Program-made: the position numbers and the translations under genes
From: Scandinavium manionii
GTDB lineage: Bacteria; Pseudomonadota; Gammaproteobacteria; Enterobacterales; Enterobacteriaceae
Length of the DNA: 64,000 nt
Direction of reading: 5' to 3'
Assembly: GCF_024764775.1 (NCBI RefSeq)
Contig: NZ_JALIGC010000035.1
Coordinates: 62,001 to 126,000 of the forward strand
Shown: piece after piece, positions 25,011 through 34,027 of the stretch
How the letters are laid out: the number at the start of each line of letters is the position of its first letter
Numbering within the stretch: the stretch's first letter is position 1
Notes under the pieces: generated by a model
What the model saw: the letters and a program-made list of their open reading frames with translations, nothing else
Told to the model about the DNA's origin: nothing
The model's database searches: none

Positions 25011-27113
25011 TTATGCTTTGGCACGTTGGGCGATGATGTCATCGGCGACGTTGCGCGGCGCTTCGGCATAATGATGAAACTCCATGCTGTACGTGGCACG
25101 GCCCTGAGACATCGATCGCAGCGTGGTGGAGTAACCGAACATCTCCGCCAGCGGCACATCGGCGCGAATGATTTGGCTGCCGAATCGTTCCTCCATACCC
25201 TGCACCATCCCCCGACGCGAAGACAAATCGCCCATGATATTCCCGGCATAGTCTTCCGGCGTCTCCACTTCCACGTGCATTATGGGCTCCAGAATTGCCG
25301 GGTCCGCTTTACGAAAGCCCTCTTTAAAACCAAAGATTGCCGCCATGCGGAACGCCAGTTCTGACGAGTCGACGTCATGATATGAGCCAAACGTCAGCGT
25401 CGCTTTCACATCCACCACCGGATACCCGGCCAGCACACCGCTGTTCATCGCTTCGCGCAGGCCTTTCTCCACCGAAGGAATGTATTCGCGCGGAACCACG
25501 CCGCCTTTGGTCGCATCTTCGAATTTGAATCCGCTCCCAGGCTCTTTCGGTTCAAGGCTCAGCACCACATGACCGTACTGACCTTTCCCTCCAGACTGGC
25601 GCACAAATTTGCCTTCGATGTCCTTCACCGGTTTGCGGATCGTTTCCCGGTACGTAACCTGTGGCCGCCCGATATTCGCGTCCACGCTAAACTCGCGTTT
25701 CATACGGTCGACGATGATCTCCAGATGCAATTCCCCCATGCCGGAAATAATCGTCTGCCCGGATTCTTCATCCGTGTGCAAACGGAATGACGGATCTTCC
25801 GCCGCCAGACGCTGCAGCGCGATGCCCATTTTCTCCTGGTCGGCCTTGGTTTTCGGTTCAATCGCCAGAGAAATCACCGGCTCCGGAAACTCCATTCGTT
25901 CCAGCGTGATGACGTGGTTCGGGTCCGTCAGCGTGTCGCCGGTGGTCACATCTTTCAGCCCCACACAGGCGGCGATATCCCCGGCGCGCAGTTCATCCAC
26001 TTCGTGTCGGTCATTCGCATGCATCAACACGATACGGCCAATACGCTCTTTCTTGCCTTTAACCGGGTTATACACGGCGTCGCCTTTTTTCAATACGCCC
26101 GAATAAACGCGAATAAAGGTCAGCTGACCGACGTACGGATCGGTCATCAGCTTAAACGCCAGCGCCGAGAACGGCTCATCATCGTTCGGGTGACGTTCCG
26201 CCGGTTGGCCCTTCTCATCAATCCCGTCAATGGCAGGAACGTCCAGCGGCGACGGCATAAACTCCACCACCGCATCGAGCATCCGCTGCACCCCTTTGTT
26301 TTTAAAGGCGCTGCCGCACAGCATCGGCTGAATTTCACCGGCAATCGTACGCTGGCGCAGCCCGGCGATAATATCGGCTTCGTCGAGGCTGCCCGTTTCC
26401 AGATACTTATCCATCAGCGCATCGTTGGCCTCTGCGGCTGCGGACACCATTTTCTCGCGCCATTCCTGCGCGGTTTCCAGTAAATCCGCTGGAACCGGGC
26501 CGTAGCTGAAGGTCATGCCCTGAGTTTCGTCATCCCAGTGGATCGCCCGCATTTTGATGAGATCAACCACGCCGGAAAAATGTTCTTCCGCACCAACCGG
26601 AATGACAATCGGTACCGGATTCGCTTTCAGGCGGTCTTTCATCATCTGCACGACGCGGAAAAAGTCAGCGCCCTGTCGGTCCATCTTGTTGACGAAGGCC
26701 AGCCTCGGCACGTGGTATTTGTTGGCCTGCCGCCACACGGTTTCGGACTGCGGCTGCACACCACCGACCGAGTCATACACCATCACCGCGCCGTCGAGCA
26801 CACGCATGGAACGTTCAACTTCAATAGTGAAATCCACGTGGCCAGGGGTGTCGATTATGTTGATCCGATGCGGCTCAAAATTACGATCCATTCCGGGCCA
26901 GAAAGCACTCACGGCGGCAGAGGTGATGGTAATGCCGCGCTCCTGCTCCTGCGCCATCCAGTCCGTCGTTGCCGCGCCATCGTGCACTTCACCCAGTTTG
27001 TGGCTCATTCCGGTGTAAAACAGAATGCGCTCGGTGGTGGTGGTTTTACCGGCATCGATATGCGCGGAGATGCCGATGTTACGGTAGCGTTCGAGGGGGA
27101 TGGGTCGAGGCAT
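25011..27113 (-). CDS. Second elongation factor G (EF-G paralogue)
   Basis: A 700-residue GTPase with all EF-G domains. G1 is AHIDAGKT at 17-24; then RGITIT, DTPGH and NKMD follow in order. Domain IV keeps FGSYHDVDSSELAF, whose histidine enters the decoding centre, so translocation should be possible. It differs from the standard fusA product in many places (for example VMVYDSVGG instead of VMVYCAVGG, and a PRPIPLERY start). E. coli has fusA in the str operon and no such stand-alone copy. Here the gene is alone and divergent from an ArsR-type regulator, which points to conditional expression. A specialised or antibiotic-related role is possible but unproven. Confidence 0.9.
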   Translation of the reverse strand: MPRPIPLERYRNIGISAHIDAGKTTTTERILFYTGMSHKLGEVHDGAATTDWMAQEQERGITITSAAVSAFWPGMDRNFEPHRINIIDTPGHVDFTIEVERSMRVLDGAVMVYDSVGGVQPQSETVWRQANKYHVPRLAFVNKMDRQGADFFRVVQMMKDRLKANPVPIVIPVGAEEHFSGVVDLIKMRAIHWDDETQGMTFSYGPVPADLLETAQEWREKMVSAAAEANDALMDKYLETGSLDEADIIAGLRQRTIAGEIQPMLCGSAFKNKGVQRMLDAVVEFMPSPLDVPAIDGIDEKGQPAERHPNDDEPFSALAFKLMTDPYVGQLTFIRVYSGVLKKGDAVYNPVKGKKERIGRIVLMHANDRHEVDELRAGDIAACVGLKDVTTGDTLTDPNHVITLERMEFPEPVISLAIEPKTKADQEKMGIALQRLAAEDPSFRLHTDEESGQTIISGMGELHLEIIVDRMKREFSVDANIGRPQVTYRETIRKPVKDIEGKFVRQSGGKGQYGHVVLSLEPKEPGSGFKFEDATKGGVVPREYIPSVEKGLREAMNSGVLAGYPVVDVKATLTFGSYHDVDSSELAFRMAAIFGFKEGFRKADPAILEPIMHVEVETPEDYAGNIMGDLSSRRGMVQGMEERFGSQIIRADVPLAEMFGYSTTLRSMSQGRATYSMEFHHYAEAPRNVADDIIAQRAKA

Positions 27114-27188
27114 GATGCATCCTTAAGTCTGTTGACTGTCAATCCGCGGCCGGAATTGACCGCGGGTGATGTAACGACATCTATAATA

Positions 27189-27200
27189 GTACAATTGTAC
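27189..27200. promoter_or_regulatory. Perfect palindrome between the EF-G paralogue and the ArsR gene
   Basis: GTACAATTGTAC is a perfect 12-bp palindrome in an AT-rich 220-bp divergent region. It is a natural site for the dimeric ArsR-type protein encoded to the right. It lies about 75 bp before the EF-G start codon. Confidence 0.45.
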
Positions 27201-27333
27201 GAGTATATTCGAACTATATTAGCTATAACAGCAATCGGTGAAACGCCGACGCGGTGCGTGGCGTTCAGCGAGGGCTTTCGGTATATTAGCGCCCTCTCGC
27301 TCCCGCACATTCACCGGTAAATAAAGGAACAGT

Positions 27334-27648
27334 ATGATCGCCAATCATCCGGAACGTGAACAGATTCGCCTGGAAAATGTCCTTTTTGCGTTGGGGAATG
27401 CATTGCGTCTGGAGATAGTCAAAGCGCTGGCTGATGGCAGTGAACTGAGCTGCGGTACGCTCCGACAGGACGTGGCGAAGTCGACCATGACGCATCACTG
27501 GCGCGTTTTGCGTGACAGCGGCGTTATCTGGCAACGCCCTCAGGGCCGGGAGAATATGATTTCCCTGCGCCGCGATGATTTAGATGCACGTTTCCCCGGT
27601 TTACTGGATACGCTACTTCAGGCTATCCAAAACAATTCTGCGCAATAG
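27334..27648 (+). CDS. ArsR-family transcriptional regulator
   Basis: A 104-residue winged-helix protein. It shows FALGNALRLEIVKALADG, then LRQDVAKSTMTHHWRVLRDSGVIWQRPQGRENM, the usual helix-turn-helix and wing of the ArsR group. No cysteine cluster for metal sensing is evident: one cysteine only, in LSCGTL. So it may sense a non-metal cue or act through other residues. It is divergent from the EF-G paralogue, its likely target besides itself. Confidence 0.85.
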   Translation: MIANHPEREQIRLENVLFALGNALRLEIVKALADGSELSCGTLRQDVAKSTMTHHWRVLRDSGVIWQRPQGRENMISLRRDDLDARFPGLLDTLLQAIQNNSAQ

Positions 27649-27841
27649 CCTAAATCACGACCAAAAATTGCACCTGCCCGTTCCCTACGGCTGGCATATC
27701 TTTGTTTGGCCGTTGAGCGGTCGGAAAAAGCTTGAGCGCAGAATGCGTTTTGATGTGTTCACAAACTTTCCCGGTTGCTCCACAAATCGAATCATACGAG
27801 AATGAGTTTCGCTCATGTGAAGGCCTGAATAAAACAGGGAT

Positions 27842-29173
27842 ATGATTATCAGCTCACGTAAACTCTCCATAATTGCACGAGTCACTATTACCGGGGCGCT
27901 GATTGCCAGTGCACTTCTGCTTGCTAATTGCACGTCAGAAAAACCGAAATCGCTGGTGACGCCACTGCCTCCGGTAGCCAAACATCCGCTGCCCGACAGG
28001 CCCGCCGATAACCAACCTGTGCGCGGCGTGTGGCTGACCACCGTTTCGCGTCTCGACTGGCCGCCGGTGTCATCGGTCAACGTCAGCGATGCAGCGGCTC
28101 GCGCCACTCTGCAAAAGAAAGCGCTGACCGATAAGCTGGACAAGCTACAAAGCCTCGGCATTAATACCGTCTTCTTCCAGATTAAACCCGATGGCACTGC
28201 CCTCTGGCCGTCCCAGATTTTGCCGTGGTCCGATATGCTGACCGGCAAAGTGGGCCAGGATCCGGGTTACGATCCGCTGCAGTTTATGCTCGATGAAGCA
28301 CACAAACGCGGAATGAAAGTCCACGCGTGGTTTAACCCGTATCGCGTCTCGACCAATACCAAACCTGGCACCGTGGCGGAACTGAATCGCACGCTGTCAA
28401 TGCACCCGTCCAGCGTGTTTGTGGCACATCGCGACTGGATCCGTACTTCCGGCGATCGCTATGTTATCGACCCGGGCATTCCCGAAGCGCGTGACTGGAT
28501 AACCAGCATCGTGGCTGAAGTGGTGTCGCGCTATCCGGTTGACGGCGTGCAGTTCGATGATTACTTCTATACCGAAACCGCCGGTTCTGCGCTGAATGAC
28601 AGCCAGACGTTCCGCACTTACGGCCAGGGTTATGCCTCGAAGGCCGACTGGCGCCGACACAACACCGAATTGCTGATAACCCAGGTATCGCGAACCATCA
28701 AACAGCTGAATCCAAACGTACAGTTTGGCGTGAGTCCGGCTGGCGTGTGGCGCAACCGCTCGCACGATCCGGCGGGGTCTGATACCCGTGGCGCGGCGGC
28801 GTATGACGAATCGTATGCCGACACCCGTTTGTGGGTCCAAAAAGGATTACTGGATTACATTGCGCCGCAGGTTTACTGGCCGTTCGCCCGCGATGCGGCG
28901 CGTTACGATGTGCTGGCAAAATGGTGGGCTGATGTGGTGAAACCGACGCACACCCGTTTGTATATCGGTGTGGCGCTGTATAAGGTCGGGGAACCGTTAA
29001 AGAATGAGCCAGACTGGAACGTGCAGGGCGGCGTGCCGGAGCTGAAAAAACAGCTCGATTTGAACGATGCGCTGCCGGAAATTCAGGGCACCATTCTGTT
29101 CCGTGAAAACAACCTCAATCAGCCACAGACTCAGCAGGCGGTGAATTACCTGCGCAGTCGCTGGGGAAGCTGA
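27842..29173 (+). CDS. digH: DigH (YddW), division-related peptidoglycan glycosyl hydrolase lipoprotein
   Basis: A 443-residue lipoprotein of the GHL10 family. The lipobox ends at Cys30 (ALLLANC), for anchoring to the outer membrane. The catalytic barrel starts with RGVWLTTVSRLDWPP, continues QIKPDGTALWPS, HAWFNPYRVS and VDGVQFDDYFY, and ends with PQVYWPF. E. coli DigH cleaves denuded glycan strands at the division site. The gene belongs to the E. coli terminus set too. A pair of hairpins after it separates it from the convergent sigma-factor gene. Confidence 0.9.
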   Translation: MIISSRKLSIIARVTITGALIASALLLANCTSEKPKSLVTPLPPVAKHPLPDRPADNQPVRGVWLTTVSRLDWPPVSSVNVSDAAARATLQKKALTDKLDKLQSLGINTVFFQIKPDGTALWPSQILPWSDMLTGKVGQDPGYDPLQFMLDEAHKRGMKVHAWFNPYRVSTNTKPGTVAELNRTLSMHPSSVFVAHRDWIRTSGDRYVIDPGIPEARDWITSIVAEVVSRYPVDGVQFDDYFYTETAGSALNDSQTFRTYGQGYASKADWRRHNTELLITQVSRTIKQLNPNVQFGVSPAGVWRNRSHDPAGSDTRGAAAYDESYADTRLWVQKGLLDYIAPQVYWPFARDAARYDVLAKWWADVVKPTHTRLYIGVALYKVGEPLKNEPDWNVQGGVPELKKQLDLNDALPEIQGTILFRENNLNQPQTQQAVNYLRSRWGS

Positions 29174-29200
29174 TTTGATTTGCCCTGTGAGACTTCGTTA

Positions 29201-29256
29201 ATCGGGCCTATATAAGATTCAGTTTATAGGCCCGATAAGCGCTAGCGCCATCGGGC
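29201..29256. terminator. Two overlapping hairpins between digH and the sigma-factor gene
   Basis: ATCGGGCCTATA (29201-29212) pairs perfectly with TATAGGCCCGAT (29225-29236). The same GCCCGAT can instead pair with ATCGGGC at 29250-29256, which reads like a REP unit. Both strands may terminate here. Confidence 0.6.
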
Positions 29257-29264
29257 AAATTCCT

Positions 29265-29822
29265 TTACTCCGTCAAATCATCGTAAACGCTGCGTAACCG
29301 GGTTCTCAGGTACAACACCGCTTTGTGTTTGCGCGACAACAACGCCGGCACGCTATCGCCGGTTTCCTCGGACAGCTCTTTATAACTCAGCCCTTCCAGC
29401 TCCGTGCGTTCAAACACCTCACGCTGTGCGGGCGGAAGAGCCGCCAGCGCATCGTTCAGTTCTTCCCACAGCAGCGCCTTCAGGTAATCGTCTTCTGGCG
29501 TTTGTGCCACACCAAATAACGTTTCCGCCAATTCGTCTTCCGGAAAATCACCGTCTTCGTCAGCCGAGGAGAACGCCGACAGCGGTAATTCATGCTTTTT
29601 ACGCGCTCTGTCGGTGAGTTCGTTCCGGGCGGCACGGAACAGCCAGGCGGCGATATTTTCCACCGGTTGTTCCACTTTCATGAGCTGCCAGGTAATTTCC
29701 TGTAATACGTCATCGGCATCTTCGCGCACCGCCGTGCGGCCACGAATAAACATAGTGAGCCGCGAACGGCAGGCGTTAAGGGCCGAAAGCAGTAGGGAAT
29801 CCTTCGCCATTGCGGCTTTCAT
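29265..29822 (-). CDS. ECF-type RNA polymerase sigma factor
   Basis: A 185-residue sigma-70-family protein with region 2 (DADDVLQEITWQLMKVEQPVENIAAWLFRAARNELTD, shown here by its ends DADDVLQE and AARNELTD) and region 4 (ALAALPPAQREVFERTELEGLSYKELS in outline: PPAQREVF, then SYKELS). The promoter-binding helix reads ETGDSVPALLSRKHKAV. An acidic loop lies between the two. The start at 29822 follows the upstream gene by five bases, so they are translated together. The upstream membrane protein is the likely anti-sigma partner. Confidence 0.85.
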   Translation of the reverse strand: MKAAMAKDSLLLSALNACRSRLTMFIRGRTAVREDADDVLQEITWQLMKVEQPVENIAAWLFRAARNELTDRARKKHELPLSAFSSADEDGDFPEDELAETLFGVAQTPEDDYLKALLWEELNDALAALPPAQREVFERTELEGLSYKELSEETGDSVPALLSRKHKAVLYLRTRLRSVYDDLTE

Positions 29823-29827
29823 CCGAA

Positions 29828-30271
29828 TTACTCGCCTTCCGGCGTTTTCACCACAGACTCTTCAGGCTGTTGGCGCATGTCTGCCCTTTCGTCACGGCGT
29901 TCGTGCCAGCCGCGATGATGACAATGCCCACGGCGACCAAAGCCCTCGCGACGCTGTTGCATAAAGGCTTCACGCTGTTCCGGGGTCATTTGCATCCAGC
30001 GTTCGTGCATCCGACGACGCATCCCGCCAAACATGCCAGGACGGAAACCAAGGCCGCCAAACAGAATGCGGCATAGTACCAGCAGCCCTAATGCCTGCCA
30101 GAAGCCAATCGCTTTCACGCCGATGATAGCGGGCAACAGTGCATTCCACAGCGACATCACCAACAGGCCCAGTACGACAAAAATCACCGCGCCCATGATC
30201 AGCGGTTTCGCCATCCGATGGCCGCCAAAACCACGGCCACGTTGATGTTCATGCATATCAAAATCTCTCAT
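29828..30271 (-). CDS. Small membrane protein, probable partner of the ECF sigma factor
   Basis: A 147-residue protein. The N terminus is polar and histidine-rich, followed by two hydrophobic stretches (about 21-45 and 54-72). A long basic tail is rich in Arg, His, Met and Gln (MTPEQREAFMQQRREGFGRR, then HCHHRGWHERRDER). The tail, with two cysteine/histidine clusters, could bind metal. It is cotranscribed with, and just ahead of, the sigma gene. An anti-sigma role is inferred from position only. A good AGG site precedes the ATG at 30271. Confidence 0.6.
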   Translation of the reverse strand: MRDFDMHEHQRGRGFGGHRMAKPLIMGAVIFVVLGLLVMSLWNALLPAIIGVKAIGFWQALGLLVLCRILFGGLGFRPGMFGGMRRRMHERWMQMTPEQREAFMQQRREGFGRRGHCHHRGWHERRDERADMRQQPEESVVKTPEGE

Positions 30272-30368
30272 TAGAATTACCTCACCTTAGAAATTAAATC
30301 GTGTTCATGCTGAGGTAGACGTATGAGGGGGAAAAATATTGCTAAAAAAATGAAAAAAACGAAAAGCG

Positions 30369-31328
30369 TTAAAAACTCATCGCCAGGCCAACGCCATAGC
30401 CAGTGGTGTTTTCACCAAACATATAACGGGCCACCAGCCGGGTGCGGGTAATAAAAACAGGGTATTTGCTGCTGTCCAGTTCGATGCCTAAACCCAGAGA
30501 ACTCAGGCTGTTGAAGCCCAGTTCGCCGCGCTGAGATCCCAGGTATTCGGTGTGAGCACCTTCAAGTACATAACGCACCGGGCTTTTGAGTAGCGTCCAG
30601 TCGAAAATCGGCGCCCGGCGTCGGAGATAAAGGCCCAGGTTTTGCGCGGTAGCCTCGCCCTGTACCGCGTCCGAGGTGCTGCCGAAGGTTTGCAAATTCA
30701 TACTGGAATAACGTAATTCCACGTCGATATCCTGCGGTTTCGACACCAACTCGTAGTCGAACATCAGCGAGCCGCCCAGCCCGTACGCATTCAGTCGGCC
30801 ACCGTCGAGGAACTTGAAATCAACATCCCGACGCCGTTCCAGCACAAAGCCGCCGATGCGCACATCACTCGCCATCGTGCCCAGCATGACGTTAGCAATC
30901 GGGCGGATGACCAGTTTGCCGCCCCAGCGGTCGGTATACAGTGGGAAATCCCAGCCGATGCCGCCGGTGGCGGTCAGGCTGTTCCATTTGGTCGGGATTT
31001 TACGGGTGCGTGTGCCGTCAGATAACACGAAATGCGGATCGAAGCGGCTGTAGCCCATGGTGCCTTCGACATAAAGGGGCACGCTTTCACTGAGCGTCGC
31101 CCCACCGCCGAACTGGGTAATATCGAGCTCATTGTTGTCGCCGTCGCGGCCACCGCTGCCGATGTTCAGGTCGCTGGCGGTGACGTCCGGTACGACCGTA
31201 TAGCTCATCAGCGAAAGAACCGCATTAGCGCGTTGTCGAATCCGATTGCCGTCGGCGGCATAACTTAGCGTTGCCGGAAGACAGGCGGTGAGCAGCAGTA
31301 GCCGAATGCCCGGGAACAGTATGCTCAT
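30369..31328 (-). CDS. Outer-membrane beta-barrel protein of autotransporter-barrel type
   Basis: A 319-residue exported protein. A signal peptide ends near LSYAAD (about residue 25). The mature part is made of alternating amphipathic strands with glycine-rich turns, and the last residue is Phe (VGLAMSF), the usual outer-membrane insertion signal. It resembles the solitary autotransporter-like barrel family with no passenger. It begins 51 bp after the MipA/OmpV gene, probably one operon. Function unknown. Confidence 0.7.
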   Translation of the reverse strand: MSILFPGIRLLLLTACLPATLSYAADGNRIRQRANAVLSLMSYTVVPDVTASDLNIGSGGRDGDNNELDITQFGGGATLSESVPLYVEGTMGYSRFDPHFVLSDGTRTRKIPTKWNSLTATGGIGWDFPLYTDRWGGKLVIRPIANVMLGTMASDVRIGGFVLERRRDVDFKFLDGGRLNAYGLGGSLMFDYELVSKPQDIDVELRYSSMNLQTFGSTSDAVQGEATAQNLGLYLRRRAPIFDWTLLKSPVRYVLEGAHTEYLGSQRGELGFNSLSSLGLGIELDSSKYPVFITRTRLVARYMFGENTTGYGVGLAMSF

Positions 31329-31379
31329 TCGTGTTCACACCTCCCGCTGCCGTTCAACCCTCGAACGCGCTGTTAATCG

Positions 31380-32186
31380 TTACCAGGTATATCCGACCCC
31401 GGCAATCACATAAAACTCACCGCTGTGCTGCACAATCGGGCTGTCAGCGATGTCTTTGTCGTAAAGCTCATAGTTCGCGGCAAACAAACCCATCCAGTGC
31501 TGGCTGAAACGGTAGGATGTCACCACTGCCGCCATCGGCGAGAATGTCGTGCCGGTATCCCAGGCTTTACGCTGCGGCGTGGCCTCTTCTTTCGAAACGC
31601 CGCCGAAATAGTAGTTCGCCATATTGTGACTGCGGATCATCATCCCCATCCCTGGCATCACCAGCAGATTGTCTCTGACGATCGGGAAATCCGCCCACAA
31701 GAGGAGTTCCTGGCCGTTACTGCGCCCGGTCACATCGCTGGCGAATCGGGCGGTCAGCAGCGCATATGGCGTAATGATTGTCCCGCCGATCCCGGCTTCA
31801 AACTCCCCTTTTCGCTTATCCATGCCATGCAGGGAATCGGCGTCCGACGGGTCAAGGTTTCCAAAACGGTAACGGCCGTAGCCATACAGCGCCACGTTAT
31901 CATCCAGACGGAAATAGTAGCGAGCGCGATCCCCGAGATACATCAGGTTGTCGCCAAAATAGAGGCCGCCTGGAATAAAGTAGGTACTGTTATCCTGATC
32001 TTTATAACGCGCCTGGCCGCTTAACGTCGCGGCACCGACCACAAAACCCTTTGGTACAGGGCTTTTCGGGTTATCTCTCGCCAGAATATCCAGCGAGCCA
32101 AGATCCACTTCGGCAGCGGCACAAGTACTGAACAGCCAGAGCGCGCTAAGCGCAGCCGCGGCGTTGCGGTTTAGTGTCATTTTCAT
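31380..32186 (-). CDS. MipA/OmpV-family outer-membrane protein
   Basis: A 268-residue outer-membrane barrel. A signal peptide ends near CAAAEV (about 25). The typical MipA/OmpV features follow: GFVVGAATLSGQARYKDQD, FGDNLMYLGDRARYYF, KGEFEAGIGGTI and the C-terminal GVGYTW. Family members are scaffold-like or porin-like proteins. It is first of a two-gene run with the barrel protein at 30369. Confidence 0.8.
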   Translation of the reverse strand: MKMTLNRNAAAALSALWLFSTCAAAEVDLGSLDILARDNPKSPVPKGFVVGAATLSGQARYKDQDNSTYFIPGGLYFGDNLMYLGDRARYYFRLDDNVALYGYGRYRFGNLDPSDADSLHGMDKRKGEFEAGIGGTIITPYALLTARFASDVTGRSNGQELLLWADFPIVRDNLLVMPGMGMMIRSHNMANYYFGGVSKEEATPQRKAWDTGTTFSPMAAVVTSYRFSQHWMGLFAANYELYDKDIADSPIVQHSGEFYVIAGVGYTW

Positions 32187-32318
32187 TCCTGAACGTGCTG
32201 TTGGCCTTCATTCGTGGCAAAAATGCAGCACAAATGACCAGAGAAAGCGTAAATTTATCAACCCATTAATGTAGACGTCCCGGCTGATAAAACCTATTTT
32301 TTTTAACACAGGATCGTC

Positions 32319-32834
32319 TTAATTCGTCTTTTGCGTTGGGCCAAAGTAACATTGCAGATAACGGATAAATTTGCCGATAAAACTGCCCGCAAACAGCCCG
32401 CCGACCACCACGGCCGCCGCGCTCATCCCCGGTTGTTGCATGGTCTGCGGCGACACCGCCGCCATCACGCCGAACACATATTTAATGGCGAATGCCGCCA
32501 TCATTAGCGGCAATGCAGAATAATCCGCCGGACGGTTAATCGTGCGCGGAGCACTCCCGTGACTCAACCTTTCAGGCTTAATCAGCCAGAAACCCAGTGC
32601 TGCGCCGATAATCAGCACCGCAATCCACAGCATCATTACGCCCAATGACAGATCCCGATAAAGAACAAGATCATACAGATCCCATACCAAAAATATCAGC
32701 GGAATAATGGACAAGCGCTCCAGCGTCACCGTGGCGGGTTGACGGGCTTTAACTCCACGAATCACCAGAAACACAAACAGCACGTACACCCATATCGGCG
32801 TACCGACCAGCATATGTGCAATAAACTCGAGCAT
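32319..32834 (-). CDS. Inner-membrane protein (DUF6622-like)
   Basis: A 171-residue protein with about five transmembrane segments (IWVYVLFVFLVIRG, LSIIPLIFLVWDLYDLVLY, MLWIAVLIIGAALGFWL, then two more near 110-155). AGGAACAGTAA precedes the ATG. The pattern fits a small uncharacterised membrane family that I tentatively recall as DUF6622. No functional partner is obvious. Confidence 0.7.
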   Translation of the reverse strand: MLEFIAHMLVGTPIWVYVLFVFLVIRGVKARQPATVTLERLSIIPLIFLVWDLYDLVLYRDLSLGVMMLWIAVLIIGAALGFWLIKPERLSHGSAPRTINRPADYSALPLMMAAFAIKYVFGVMAAVSPQTMQQPGMSAAAVVVGGLFAGSFIGKFIRYLQCYFGPTQKTN

Positions 32835-32966
32835 TTACTGTTCCTGGATGTGTTAAACAGAGCGCTGCGCCCATGATGAGGAAAAGTCTGGCACAACGTT
32901 AATTACTTTGCGAATCAGGCTCATTGAATCCCCTGCGGCACCTCGCATAAATCACGTTGCGTCGTC

Positions 32967-33902
32967 TTAACCTGAAATTCCCCCACGTTGGTCAGGACAT
33001 TGCTTCTGACACACCGCCAGAACTGCTTGTCTCAGCCAGCGATGCGCCGGATCAGCTTCCATTCTGGGATGCCACAGCTGCGAAATGGTGATCGTCCGCG
33101 TTTTAAACGGCAGTTCGAAAGCCTGTAACCGGGACTGATTTTCCGTCAGAGATAAAAAAGAAGCCGGAACCAGCGCAATCAAATCTGACGCCTTCGCCAC
33201 CGCCAGCGCCGACGGGAAACCCGGCACCACGCTGACAATTTTGCGCGCCAGCCCCAACTCTGCCAGCGCTTCATCGACCGGGCCTGACGGCAGCCCCCGC
33301 CGAGAGGCAACCACATGTCCCCACGCAATGTACTCCTCCACACCCACCTGCGCTTTCCCGGCCAGCGGATGTCCATGACGAACGACGCCAACGAAACGGT
33401 CCCGATACAGCGCCTGCACGCGTATTTCCGGGCCCATATTACTCAGCACGCCAATTTCCAGGTCCACCAGTCCTTCGCGCAAAAAGCGTGAATTTTTCTC
33501 GGGTTTCGGTGAAAAACGCAGGCATACGTCTGGCGCCATGGCTGCCACCGCCGCAATCAGTGGCGGACCAAAGGCTTCGATAAAACCGTCGTTCACGCGC
33601 AATGTAAACACGCGCTCCAGCTGCGCGATATTCAGCTCCGAGGTAGACGGTTGCAGCACCGCCCTGGCCTCGAGCACGGCGTTACGCGCCCGATCGCGGC
33701 TGGCCTCGGCGTAAGGCGTCAGCACCATATTTCGCCCTGCACGCACCAGCAACGGGTCACCAGTGACGTCACGCAAACGGCTGAGCGTTCGACTCATGGC
33801 TGAGGTGCTCAAATTCAGACGCCGGGCCGCCCCAGCCACGCTCGCTTCGGTCAGCAGCGCATCCAGTGCAATCAGCAGATTAAAATCTGGATCGGTCATC
33901 AA
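32967..33902 (-). CDS. LysR-family regulator, divergent from an exporter
   Basis: A 311-residue LysR protein of the NodD/LeuO-like subgroup. It begins PDFNLLIALDALLTEASVAG, then ARRLNLSTSAMSRTLSRLRD and DPLLVRAGRNMVLTPYA. The effector domain has FTLRVNDGFIEAFGPPLI. Its start is divergent from the DHA2 exporter at 34028 across 125 bp, so the exporter is its likely target. Confidence 0.88.
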   Translation of the reverse strand: MMTDPDFNLLIALDALLTEASVAGAARRLNLSTSAMSRTLSRLRDVTGDPLLVRAGRNMVLTPYAEASRDRARNAVLEARAVLQPSTSELNIAQLERVFTLRVNDGFIEAFGPPLIAAVAAMAPDVCLRFSPKPEKNSRFLREGLVDLEIGVLSNMGPEIRVQALYRDRFVGVVRHGHPLAGKAQVGVEEYIAWGHVVASRRGLPSGPVDEALAELGLARKIVSVVPGFPSALAVAKASDLIALVPASFLSLTENQSRLQAFELPFKTRTITISQLWHPRMEADPAHRWLRQAVLAVCQKQCPDQRGGISG

Positions 33903-34027
33903 AATATTCCTTCGACTTTAGATAAGGCGCTTGATGCAACTATACAGTACCAATGCTGTGTCTTCCGCCTTCTTTAGCCAGGGCATAGACTTTCCTCATC
34001 AAAAAACTTACCCATGAGAATAGTGTG

